DNA of 64,000 nucleotides. Source: Diaporthe sp. PMI_573 (taxonomy: Eukaryota; Ascomycota; Sordariomycetes; Diaporthales; Diaporthaceae). A program made the position numbers and the translations under genes. The stretch lies in assembly GCA_021399435.1 (NCBI GenBank), contig JAJTUP010000120.1, positions 79,612 to 143,611 of the forward strand. The letters run 5' to 3'. Below, piece by piece: positions 1-10,730 of this stretch (the stretch's first letter is position 1; each line of letters begins with the position of its first letter). Below the pieces are notes generated by a model. It had not been told where the DNA came from. It searched no databases and saw only the letters and a program-made list of their open reading frames with translations.

Positions 1-3000
1 TAAAGTATAAACCTAAGGGTTACTACCTTCTTTATTACAATTAGCGGCTAGCAAATTAGGAAGGTAGTAAGAAATATATTACAATAGCAGGCAGGCAGGT
101 TTAGGTAGGTTAAGCATTTACTAAGTATAGGCTCGTAGGCGTAGATAGGTATATTATAGACATTTAATTTTCCGTGTAGCTTATTTAGCTTTTCAAAGCC
201 TATTTCATACAACCGCGCCTGTTACTAGGCGGTGGTTCTAGCTACCAGGCTGTGTTAATCTCAGAAGGCAGTAACAATATACGTTAGGCACAAAGAAAGG
301 CGCCGCTACGCTTTAAATTATTCTCCGCCTTTCAAACCGTTCTTGCTCCTCTAAATTTTCTATAGAAAGGCGGTAAGCATAAAATAATAATATAGTAACT
401 ATTCTATACAGCTACTGGTTGGCTAAGGGAAGCTTGGCAAGTAGAGAAGTCATTCGCCAGGGTCTAAAGCTGCCACCGCCTTTTAAATCAAGCGTAGTAA
501 GAAGTTAACTTTGTCGCTACTTATAGCCGACGTTAGCGTTTCCCGTATACCGTAGAGAACTATAACCTTGTTAGCTTGGCTAACAATCCTCTTCTACCAT
601 GTATAAGCCCTCTACCTAGTCTAGCTGTTACAGGCATCATCGCCAGTAAAATAGAGCAGCGCCTTAATTTATACACTTCTGTCCCAATACCTAAATAAAT
701 TTAAGACTAGCCTCAAACTAAGAGATCCACCGTTTAACGGCTCTGCAATTAGTGTTACCGGCAGGTCGCGCAGATACTGCGGCCGTACCATAACATAACC
801 CCTTACACACCTATACTGATGGTGCTCCAGGTTGCACCGATATGTGCACCTGCTAGTTTATTGCTACAGCTACTAGACTCGAAACCGGTCCTAGAAAGGC
901 CTACTTTCACCTCAAAAAATGTGACCGTAGTGATCCTGTCAGATTATCATCCTTTTAGGTATATAGGACGCGTAATTATGGTCTAATTGATGGGGTAGTT
1001 ACTATATATATTATAATGATATCTTGTCTAGGTTCTCTAGCGCGACCCCTTCCATTAGGGGCTGGTTTTGTTATAATAGATATATTGATGCCTCAGGCAC
1101 ACACCTTTTAGCTACCCGTCACATCTGACAGATCCTTACAATCCACGACTTGTCGCCTGTAATGGGTATCTAAAATACCCGGTCGAATACCTAGAGCTGC
1201 AGCCTTAATTAAGTCATTCTTTATTGTAGTATATGTTGCCTTAGAGGTATGTATACAAGATACTGAGGATAAAATAGACTTTAGGGAATAAAAGATAGAG
1301 AAAGAGAAGCCATGCAGGGAGCAGTATGGCCCCCTATTTATATACAATATGTTATATATCGAAATATTACTTCTACCAGTGCCTTGTAGCTAGGCTACTG
1401 TAGGTGGCTCTCCTAGAGCCCAAAGCTAGAATCGAGGGTATGTATGCCGCTATTTATAAAAGGCGTTTAGACGCGAAAAGTTTGTATAGAGAAGGTTGCT
1501 TGGTACTAATTAAAATGAACGCTACTAGTTGCATTAATTTATAAAACAATACATACAGCCTTTGCCTACCTACGGTTATTTCATCTTTAGATCCATGTAT
1601 AATAACTAAGCGGCAATAGATACAGTTGGTTACGCAAATAAAGTAACCTATAGGGCTTCTATATATACTTAGTACCCATATCTATTTATTCCTGGAAAAT
1701 ACAAACTAGATAAATAAGTAACAAATTAAAAGAATTAGAAACACTAACAAAGGAGGTATCAACTATTGTAGTTATGGTTTAATTGTTGTTAAGAAAAAAA
1801 TAGTTGTAGTAGTAATGGTAGCCCTAATTAGGGATCGACAGCCGGTCCCGAAAATTATATATACCCTATAAAACGCGTCTGTCTTGCCTTACCGTTAAGC
1901 ATAAAGGTGTCTCTTCTAGTAATTTAAAGACTTATAGGATAAATCTGTAGGATCAGTTAGTAGTATCTTAAGGCGCCGTATTAGTTATCGCAATAGCTAT
2001 ATAGCAAGTTTCTAGAAGCAAAGCCCCTCCCGGCTTACATGTTATTAAACTTAAAATTGCCCCTCTTGGTATTTTAAGAGTTACTATATTAGGTATTATG
2101 AGAGCCTAAGGTAAAGTCCTTTATCAGGCTAAGGGGGGCAGGTTGCCACATTAGGTAAATTACCAACCTTGTCAGCAGTATGCAAGAAATTACACTATAT
2201 ATTGCGGAAACTGGCATTCGGCTGGACTATTAATTAAAAAAAAAAAAGGCCGGAGTCTGTTTTGCTAATAATTTTAAAGGGACATTAGAGAGGTGCTAAG
2301 GTTTACACTATAGAATTTCCTTATTGGGTAATTCGCGCCTTAACTGTAGCCTAGATATTTGGCTTATCTAACTTAGGCAAGGTTTTACCGACAATAATAA
2401 TCTTATAAAGCCTAACTATAGCATGGCTACAGCATCTTTAAGATAGCCTATTTTACCAAAGGCGGTAGCTCATATAATGTCAGATCAGACCAGGGATTTA
2501 GCCTGAGTCTTTAGCCAGGGTACAGTAATTTGGGAATTAGCAATAGTAAAGCTCCTCTATCACTAAATACTAACAAAAACGCCTACAACACTTTGCACGA
2601 TTACAAGCGAGGGCTTGCCGATAAAATTGCCCCATTAGGATAAACCAATACATTTCTACATTAGAAGACAAATATATATCCAGCAATGAGTAGCAGTCAA
2701 AATTACCTAAATAGGAAATTCCTCAATCTGTCGGTACTAGGCATTTGGCTCTGCCTGCATTTTTATATAATAGTATTAGGATTGATTACATTATATATAC
2801 AAGACGTAAGTATGCCAGGCACCTTATTATAGCCCGGCCCTGTCTAAACCTATTATATGGCTTACAAGGTAGCATCTCTAACAAATTATACGGCCGGCCC
2901 TGGACATTCCTCCCAGGAGTTAAAGCAGGTAACTCTTATTATCTATACTAGGGGTAGGTAGTTATGCCAGCTGGGAGGTTAATTAGGCTTGGTAGAAGGC

Positions 3001-3369
3001 CAGGCTTAGCTAAACAGGCCTCTACCGGTATAACTTTAGATTCGAGAGACACTATTTATATCCACACTAGGCCAGTGTTTTAGTAAATTCTTTTTGCCAA
3101 AAAAATAGCAAAATTTGCAATTTAGAATGCTTTATTTACCATTTATATCTTAATCAATTAGAGCATCAACAAGCGTATTAACTATATTGTATTAAATCAG
3201 CTTGAGGTCAAATTTAGATACAATATATACTAACGGAAAAAGAATGCCATACAGCTTTATTAGTCTTAGGCCTTTAAGGATCAATTAGCTATTATAAAAT
3301 CAGACATTAGCTGCCTTAACAAAGTTTAGCAATTAGGAAGGCAGTATACAAGCTATAGTAATATGCCAA
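1..3369. other. AT-rich decayed repeat DNA, no gene recognised
   Basis: The stretch is AT-rich and rich in TAG/TAA in every frame. I find no reading frame with family features. A copy of the repeat described at 3370-4220 lies at about 60-470. The rest is probably old transposon sequence mutated by RIP; I cannot assign it to a family. Confidence 0.5.
60..470 (+). repeat. Dispersed repeat, copy A (direct)
   Basis: This is a diverged copy of the segment at about 3490-3990. Shared landmarks occur in the same order: a GCAGGCAGGCAGGT block, a CATTTAATTTTCCGT block, an AACCGCGCC block, a GTTAGGCA-AAAGAAAGGCG block, an AAGGCGGTAAG block and a final CAGCTACTGGTTGGCTAAGG block. Differences are mostly C/T and G/A transitions, as expected after RIP. 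The nature of the parent element is unknown. Confidence 0.65.
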
Positions 3370-4220
3370 GTGAAAACCTAAAGATACCGCCTTCTCTATT
3401 AAGGTTAACAAAAATAGAAGGTAGGGAAGGCTGATAACTGGAGGTGGCAATTGTAAGCTAAGAAAGCAGTGGTACTAGCGGCTGGGAGATTAGGAAGGCG
3501 GTGAGACATCTAGATAAGGGTGCCACGGCCTACTTATTTTCTAAGCGCCGAACCATGTTATGATCGCAGGCAGGCAGGTCTAGGCAGGTGGACATTAAAC
3601 AATATTACAACCACTTGCAGGCTTACTTTTCATTCCAGGCATTCTAGAAACATTTAATTTTCCGTACAGCTTATAATTTTAATGCCCATTTCATACATAC
3701 TACTATAACCGCGCCCGGTACTATATATTAGCCAGACAATTAAGATAGAAGGCGGTGACAATGCGTTAGGCATAAAGAAAGGCGTAGCTGCACGAATTAC
3801 TTACCGGCTAGCACAACCGCTGTCTTTAGTTATCCGCCTTCCTAGACTAACTCTTATCTTCTCACCGCCTTCTATATTACTCTTTTGGCTCTATATGGTA
3901 GGCGGTAAGATTAAGACGGTAGATATGGTGGTTTTTCCAGACAGCTACTGGTTGGCTAAGGAAAGCTTAGCAAGTAGAAGCAAATTCCCTAAACTGTAGC
4001 GCAAAGGTATGTTACAACAGGTTGTCAATTGCATTACTGTATACATATAGCCTAAAGGCTATTCCGTAAAGGTCCTTAGCAACATTTATGCATATCTTTA
4101 TAGAAACCAGTTGCACATATCCTGTACAGGACATGCAGAAAACATAGCATTTAATATACATTTATAGGTATAACTGGCACAGTCTACATTTAACAGCCAG
4201 TATTGATGATTAGCTAGCTA
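3370..4220 (+). repeat. Dispersed repeat, copy B; arm of a long inverted repeat
   Basis: The segment matches the reverse complement of 5640-6320 over most of its length. Shared blocks include CACCGCCTTCTCTATT-like, GTGGCAATTG-like, AACCGCGCCCGGTAC, AGAAGGCGGTGACAAT, and the region around 4090-4150 (ACCAGTTGCACATATCCTG, GCAGAAAACATAGCATT). It also matches copy A in direct orientation. The recurring AAGGCGGTGA / TCACCGCCTT word is characteristic of the family. Copy B is more AT-shifted than the 5640-6320 copy, so it has been mutated more heavily. Confidence 0.65.
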
Positions 4221-4549
4221 CGCTCTCATAATATAGCAGATATGGTAAAGCCCTTGCGATAAGGTTCAGACGCCCAACCCGGTTTTTAGTACCTCTTATA
4301 CTATTGCTAACAATCGCCGCCTCTCGTATTAAGACTTATGCAAACATTTCATCTTCCTCACATCTGCGATTAGACTAATAGTATAGATATATAGTTTTCT
4401 ACTGCTCTATATTGTCACGGCCGGTGTAACATGTAGCATGGGAGCTGGGTCTATTGGCGCTATTAATAAAGATTCTAAGCTAAGGAGAGACGAAAGGGGA
4501 GAGCAAAGCTCTGGCGGTCTCTGGTTATCTGGCCAAGCCATGGAACCGG

Positions 4550-4930
4550 GCACAGTTATGGTAGCATGTATAAGATAGGAATTGAAATTATAAGCTATAC
4601 AGAAAACTAAATGTTTCCAGAATGCCTTGCAAGTTAAAAGTAATTATAATATTGCTCAACCTACCTGGCTAAACAAGAAGGCCGTGGCACCCTTATCTAC
4701 TATACAATACTTATATTATCTCACCGCCTTTCTAATCTCCCCGCCACTAGTACTACCGACTTGTCAACCTTCCCTGCCTGTATTTTTATCGACCTCAATA
4801 GAGAAGGCGGTGTCTTTAGGTTTTTACTTGGCATATTACTGTAGCTTGCACACTGCCTTCCTAATTGCTACACTTGGCAGCCAACGTCTGATTCCACAGT
4901 CGCTGATTGATTCTCAAAGGCCTAAGACCT
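4550..4930 (-). repeat. Dispersed repeat, copy C (inverted, partial)
   Basis: It parallels 6000-6320 in the same orientation: the GAAATTATAAG block, a TTTCCA-AATG block, CACCGCCTT-CTAATCTCC-GCC-CTAG, and ATAGAGAAGGCGGTG. It is therefore another inverted partial copy of the family, lying just upstream of the Copia fragment. The boundaries are approximate. Confidence 0.5.
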
Positions 4931-4959
4931 GATGACAAAGCTGTATGGCATTCCTTTTC

Positions 4960-5435
4960 CGTCAGTACGTATTGCATTTAAATTCGACCTCGAGCTGATC
5001 TAATACGACGTGGTCAATGCGTTTGTCCATGCTCTGTTTGATCAAGACATCTTTTTGAGAATGCCTCGTGGATATGAAAAGAAGGAAACAATTCTGAATG
5101 CTAATTAAAGCAATTTACGGAGTGCGAATCTCGTCACTCCTTTGGCGAAAAGAATTTACCAAAACACTGGCCCAGTGTGGATGCAGACAGGTTCCGAATG
5201 AGCCCTATTGCTACATCAAGGACGGCATCATGGTCTTCTTCTATGTGGGCGACATCATCGTTGCGTACCAGAAGAATCGATGAGAAGAAGTTGACGAACT
5301 TGCCTAACAACCCCAAGAGAACTATAAAATTAGTGGGCCTGGGCATGGAGATCATCAGAGATCGTCCAAATCGCCGGATCTGGCTGACCCAAACCGCGTA
5401 CATTGAGAAAATAGATATACACAACCATTGGTTAC
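4960..5435 (+). mobile_element. Copia-type retrotransposon reverse transcriptase fragment
   Basis: Conceptual translation shows Copia (RVT_2) landmarks. First comes a YDVVNAF-like segment with a following LRMPRGYEK. Then an A-IYGVR-S-LLW-KEF stretch leads to a VFFYVGDII segment, where the catalytic FYVDDI motif has Asp replaced by Gly. A DRPNRRIWLTQ-AYIEKI segment follows in another frame. Frameshifts and stops interrupt it, and no gag, integrase or LTR pair is attached, so it is a dead fragment. Base composition is closer to normal than in its AT-rich neighbours, so it has been less affected by RIP. Confidence 0.75.
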
Positions 5436-5639
5436 AGCAAGAGGTCCAAGAGGGTACAATCGAGGTGGAATACGCACATTTAGCACAAATGATACTGTTG
5501 ATGGATTGTAGGGGGGTGTATGAGCAGCGACTTTTGGCGACAGCACAAGAGCTACCAAAGACGGGGGTGTCGTCTAAACCTCATTGCAAGGGCTTTACCA
5601 TGTCTGCGTGGCCAGCTAATCACCAGGCACATGGCCGAG

Positions 5640-6320
5640 TACTAGTTGTTAAATCCAGTTGCACCTATAAATGCACGTTGAATGCTATGTTTTCTGCATA
5701 TCCTGTGCAGGATATGTGCAACTGGTTTCTATGAGAGTAAAAATCACCATGTCTACCATCTCAATCTCACCGCCTTCCATATAGAGAGTAGTAAAAGATC
5801 AGCGTTGAAGGCGGTGAGAAGATAAGACTCGGTCCAGGAAGGCGGACAATCAGAGAAGGCGGTTGTGCTAGCCTGGAAGACAGATTAGGTTAGAAAGGCG
5901 GTGAGTGGTTTCTGCAGCTGCGCCCTTTCTTTGTGCCTGACATGTATTGTCACCGCCTTCTGAATTTGACACACCGCCTCGTAGGGCTACCACGACCACC
6001 GGTACCGGGCGCGGTTGCATGAAATTGGCATTGAAATTATAAGTCAAACAAGCTGCACGGGCAATTGAACGTTTCCACAATGTAAGAATTTAAAAGCCTG
6101 GAAAGAAAAGTCAGCCTGCAACTTGAAAGTAGTTGCAATCTGTCTAGATGAGAAATGATTATAGTGGTTTGTCACGGACCTAGGACGCCTGCACGTCGAT
6201 CACGTTGCACTGCTTGTGATTTCCCACCGCCTTCCTGATCTCCAGCCGCTAGCACCCCCACTTTCTTGGCTTGCAATCGCCACCTCTAAATAGAGAAGGC
6301 GGTGCCGTGCCCAAGAATTG
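5640..6320 (-). repeat. Dispersed repeat, copy D; least mutated arm
   Basis: This is the reverse complement of 3370-4220. It keeps many CpA dinucleotides and full AAGGCGGTGAGA words that are lost in copies A and B. With copy B it forms a long inverted repeat enclosing copy C and the Copia fragment. It may be the terminal repeat of an uncharacterised element. Confidence 0.6.
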
Positions 6321-6416
6321 TATGTGTTATTCAAATATCACCTCCCAGCAAAATGTGGCCAGGCGTTCTATAAAATGTCAGGAAACTTCTCTCAGGGAGT
6401 GCTTATACTGGCATAA

Positions 6417-6583
6417 GGAACCAGTCCCAAAACTATGACAAGTCCCAAAAGAGTGACCAGTCCCAAAAGAGTAACCAGTCCCAAAAGAGTAACCAGTTCC
6501 AAAAGAGTAACCAGTCTCAAAAGAGTGACCAGTCCCAAAAGAGTGACCAGTAAAAGAAGAGTAACCAGTCCCAAAAGAGACCA
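6417..6583 (+). repeat. 18-bp tandem repeat array
   Basis: About nine head-to-tail copies of a unit close to ACCAGTCCCAAAAGAGTA are present. Units differ by one to three bases, and the period of 18 keeps all frames open, so apparent repetitive proteins read through it on both strands. It lies just past the 3' end of the dead DUF3435 gene. I regard it as a minisatellite and not coding. Confidence 0.85.
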
Positions 6584-6639
6584 TTTTGGGATAACCTTTT
6601 TTTTTTCCCTCCGGGATTAATCATTTCTTTCAGCCTTTC

Positions 6640-9363
6640 GGAGACACAGTACTATAAATCCTTAATACATAATTTTAAAGGTACATCTTATGTTTAAGCG
6701 GTATATCGCAGACCCTATACTTTATACCGGTATTCTTTTTTATTTTAGACAAGTGCTTACATCCAAAATGCTTAGTTAAGTCGCTAGATATGTAAAACTC
6801 CCTGGTAAGATCACACAACCAATGCTTGTCATCTGGTAACAAGACCATAGCTTGGCCGATACAGAGAAAGCATCATCATAAACGCTGCTTATTGTCGGTA
6901 ACAAACACAAAAAGCATTACATCCTCTAATAGGCTGTCAGCCGCAGAAGCTGCGGCCTTTTTCAACGCCAACTGCCAACACACCATGCATCCTTCTTACA
7001 CAAGACAGTATATAGACACTACATTAATAGCATCATCTTTCCGCCGGTATTAACCTTTGAGAGTAGTTGCCATCGGGGCTAAAAGCTTTAATAATAAGTA
7101 TTTCTAGGCTGGGCCTTAGGGTCAACAGGTAGTATCTACCGCCACGTGGCTAGAAAACCTAAGGCCTTATATCTAGCGCTCGATGTCTTTTGTAGGGCCT
7201 ACTAGTCTGTCTACTTGTCTTTAATCTTCTGTATTAACTCCCTTCTAAGCCTCTGCTTCTCCTTTTAGATAGCTTGTTTGCATTTCTTGTAGTCTTTAGA
7301 ATTTCGCGGTAATGTGTCGAGGCGTTTTTCTAAGTGCTTGATAGTTGGATGAGTGGCAATAGATGCAGACTGCTCGGGCGTAAGATTAATAGGGCGGTGC
7401 TTGGAGATTGAGTGGCCGATACTGTAAGACTGCTGCATTAGTGCTTACTATAGTTTCTGTCCCCAGAGGATACCCTATAGGTCGGCAAAGATATTTTGCC
7501 CCAAATAATTTCTTTAAAAAGGGGTCAAGTTACCCCATTCTAGAGTAAGGTTGCGGAGGGTATTGCTAACATTTACTATAATAAAATTAGCGTTAGCTGG
7601 TTAATTGGCCTAAAGGCTACATACTGCTTTAATTAAACACATTAGCTGCATTGTAATATAAATTGTAGGCTATTAAAGGGTACTTAAGCCCCAAAATCAC
7701 GCCAATCCTCTTAATCCACGCTGCCATTATGCCAGCCATAATATGTTCATTTAGGGAGATCTTATAGCCGTCTAACCCCTCAAAAGCTCGACAAAATACA
7801 AAAATGTCGTTAAGATCCTCCCGTAATAGTAAGCAGAGCTCCAGCTTGCCGGGGTAGATGTCAAACTTGGCAATATGTTGCAGAAAGGTAAGATTACTTG
7901 TGCGGAAAGCCTAATGGCAGAAGAAGATACTAAGGAGAAAAACGTAGGGGCTTAGGACTAGGGACGGGTCAAACATGGTCTCAGGGATCGGGTAAATTTT
8001 TCTGTAAGGGCGTTAACACGATATGCCAAATCGCGGTAAACTAGCTATATGCTTACACATCCTTCTCTCCAAGATACGTTTTAGTAAATTCCGGCATAAA
8101 GCAGGGGAGAAGCTTATAAGGTCTGCCTTCTAGATCTCTCACCAGAGCAATCTTGATATCCTTAAACTACAGTTTCAAAATGGCTTCCGGGCGGGAGCCA
8201 GTAGGGGCAAGGAGGAGTAGAAACAGTATAGCAAGGATACACAACTCCCCTAGCTTAAACAACTTCTTTATCGTGCCCAGTATAGTCTCGATATACTACT
8301 TACGGTTCTCAATCGTTATAGACCGGTTTGCTCGCCGCTATTTACTCAGCCCGTACTTCTTCGCAAAAGCTCGCAGGACCTAGCCCTTAAGTTAGTATAG
8401 GGGGGGAGGGGGGGTTGGCGTCGGCCTAGGAGGGCAAGTACCTATCCTATACATGCTGCGGTTCAACCTAGGTTCAATCTTTTTACCTAAAGCTCTCTCG
8501 AAGACAAGACAAAATACCTTCCAGTATATACCCAGGAAGCTCCTCTTCTTAATACCGCGTTTCTTTCTGCCGCCCTTACCAACCCTCTGGTTAAAAAGCC
8601 AGTCGAAAAAAGTATGTAGAAGGCTGATCGATATATCATTATAGCACGTATTATGGTCACGCTTAATCGCAGTACAAAATCTGCAATCATAAGGGCTAAG
8701 TTGTAGAGCCACAAAAGGGAAAAGGCTTACAACAACTCACCGGCGCCACTGCTTCTCTATAGCATCAAGAAGTACTGTCGTCCCGGGGCTGTAGTCTTAA
8801 CAGGCATACGCATCCTCGTTAAACCGCTCCAATTCGTGCTGGTAGTATTCCGGTAGGAGCATATTTCCATTAAACAGCCCAATCTGGTCTTCCACGTTAA
8901 AATCGTCATCATCGGGGGCGGCGTCATCGCGTTCCTAATCAGGCAAGAGAAAGGCAGCGGAGTCATATGCATCATCATTGGCGTAGAAGGCGGTGTCGTC
9001 ACTGCCTTCCTCGTCAGGGAGAAGACATGTGTCGGAATCATAGGCACTGTCATAGGCGTCGCTTTCCTCTCCGGGCGCGAACGAGGCATCGGAGTCGTAT
9101 ACAGGCTAGGGCTGTGGCATCTCAAGACAAAGGCAGCTGCCGTCCTCGCTGCTGGCCGGCGGGAGGTTGGGTTGAGGAGCGCGGTGGCGGATGGACTAAA
9201 GAGCATCTGTGACTGGAGGAGGGGGGGCGGCGAGGGTGTCTTTATGTGCCGCCAGAGAGGCGGCGGTTGTTGGATCGTTCCCTCGTGGTGGGCCACCGAG
9301 GTGGCCATTTTGGGCTGTTCGTAGGCGACCAACCCGACCGATTTGGGACGGGCGGGCGTCCAT
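6640..9363 (-). pseudogene. DUF3435 / FluG-domain protein (tyrosine-recombinase family), RIP-inactivated
   Basis: The minus strand, read from an ATG at 9363, encodes recognisable blocks of the fungal DUF3435 (PF11917) family. An acidic N-terminal region has repeated YDSD-type motifs and a YYQHELERFNEDAY segment. After a likely intron near 8750, a YDCRFCTAIKRDHNTCYNDI segment precedes a TFFDWLFNQRVGKGGRKKRG block. Then come ERALGKKIEPRLNR, an LCILAILFLLLLAPTGSRPE block, a PEFTKTYLGEKDV stretch, and a C-terminal part with LTPEQSASIATHP. A zinc-finger-like tail ends near 6640 (TKHFGCKHL, VCDIPLKHKM). The frame is kept but broken by TAG/TAA where Gln is expected, typical of RIP. DUF3435 proteins include the captain recombinases of Starship giant elements, but many family copies are not captains. 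Transcription points away from the gene cluster. Confidence 0.8.
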
Positions 9364-9577
9364 GGCAGGTGCTGTTGTTGGTAGGAGGAAGGGGGGAGAG
9401 CGAGTGGGAGAGAGATAGGGATATAGATACCTCGGGGGTACCTCAGGGTACGAGACCAGGCTCGTGGCCGGTGCTGGGCGGGGCCGGCGCGGCAGGGGTA
9501 GGTTGGCAGCTGGGCTGCTGGGCCCGGCGCCGGGGACTGCCAGAAGCGGCAGCACACATGCCGTCTTTTTGTTTATT

Positions 9578-9730
9578 AGAGTTATTTAGTTATTTAGTTA
9601 TTTAGTTATTTAGTTATTTAGTTATTTAGTTATTTAGTTATTTAGTTATTTAGATTTAGTTATTTAGTTATTTAGTTATTTAGTTATTTAGTATTTAGTT
9701 ATTTAGTTATTTAGTTATTTAGTTATTTAT
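9578..9730. repeat. (TTATTTAG)n minisatellite
   Basis: About 18 tandem copies of the 8-base unit TTATTTAG, with at least two shortened units (TTTAG, TATTTAG). It marks the switch from GC-rich DNA upstream of the DUF3435 gene to AT-rich DNA. Confidence 0.9.
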
Positions 9731-9845
9731 ATATTTTTTAATTAAATAATTAGCTAAATAAGTAAATAGATAATTAGTATTTACGTTAAATATATATATG
9801 TAAATAGCTTAAGATTTAGAGAAATTTAAGGGCTTTAAAACTTAC

Positions 9846-9850
<5 letters not shown>

Positions 9851-9880
<30 letters not shown>
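9851..9880. repeat. (TA)15 microsatellite
   Basis: Thirty uninterrupted bases of alternating T and A. Confidence 0.95.
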
Positions 9881-9882
<2 letters not shown>

Positions 9883-10329
9883 CTATAGCTTTAATATATA
9901 GTATATAAAAAAATACTAATAGTTAACAATTTAGTAAATTAGTAATAAACAGAATATTTAACTTTTTTATTATACTATTATTATTTTTTGTATACTTAAT
10001 ATTAAAGCTATTTATACTAAAACTATCGCATTTTAAAGCTTTTAAATTCTTTTAAATTTTTAGTTATTTTAAATTAAAATCATTTATAAATTATATTATT
10101 GTATTATTTTCTATATTATAATATAATAATACAATACTACAATACTTACAATAATATAAACTACAATACTACAATAATACAAACTACAATACTACAAGAA
10201 TATAATAATACATACTACAATAATACTGTATTATTGTAGTATTTTTGTCACAACTCTGCCTAGATCTCAGCCCACCCCTGTTTTTAGCCCCCCTTTCTTA
10301 CCAACAACCCCTTTGCTGTCACCCCGTTA

Positions 10330-10530
10330 CTACTGCTACCACAATAGTTAACTCTACTTCTAATAGTGTTTCTAATTCTTCTGCTTTGTTGCTTTCTTTG
10401 GGCGCACTTCCAGCTTCTATTTAAGTCTTCCGAATAACCTTAATGTTAGCAAAAACCTTATTTGGGTTAAGTTAGACCTTCCTCTGGATAATCCTGCTGG
10501 CTTTAATATGATGTTCGAGCTCCCAATTCT
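10330..10530 (-). mobile_element. Pogo-like transposase C-terminal fragment
   Basis: On the minus strand a short frame reads NP-KVFANIKVIRKT-IEAG followed by a Lys/Glu-rich tail. It aligns with the C-terminal segment of the pogo transposase at 50229-50460 (SPNLRFVNIKAIWRAQIAAG). Only this tail is present, with stops, so it is a relic. Confidence 0.5.
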
Positions 10531-10730
10531 TTTGTGAGGACATCGTTAAATCAACCTCTTTCTGGTCCCAACTTTTCAGAATTTTCCTGAAGAGGAGGCG
10601 TTATGTAGGGCTTGAGTGCTTCTGATGGGCATACTGGGCCACCATGCCACGCAGCTCCTGTGAGCGCTTCAGGGTTGAGAAAACGGTCCCCTGGGGCTGA
10701 CAAAAGCACCGATCGGTACAAAGTTGACTG

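Noticed and set aside
6378..6620. Repetitive small proteins on both strands
   Set aside because: They are produced by the 18-bp tandem repeat, whose period is a multiple of three, and have no start context or conservation features.
8757..9557. Long minus-strand frame of 266 codons, Pro/Arg/Thr-rich
   Set aside because: It is a shadow of the true DUF3435 frame, which runs in another phase through the same bases and shows family motifs.
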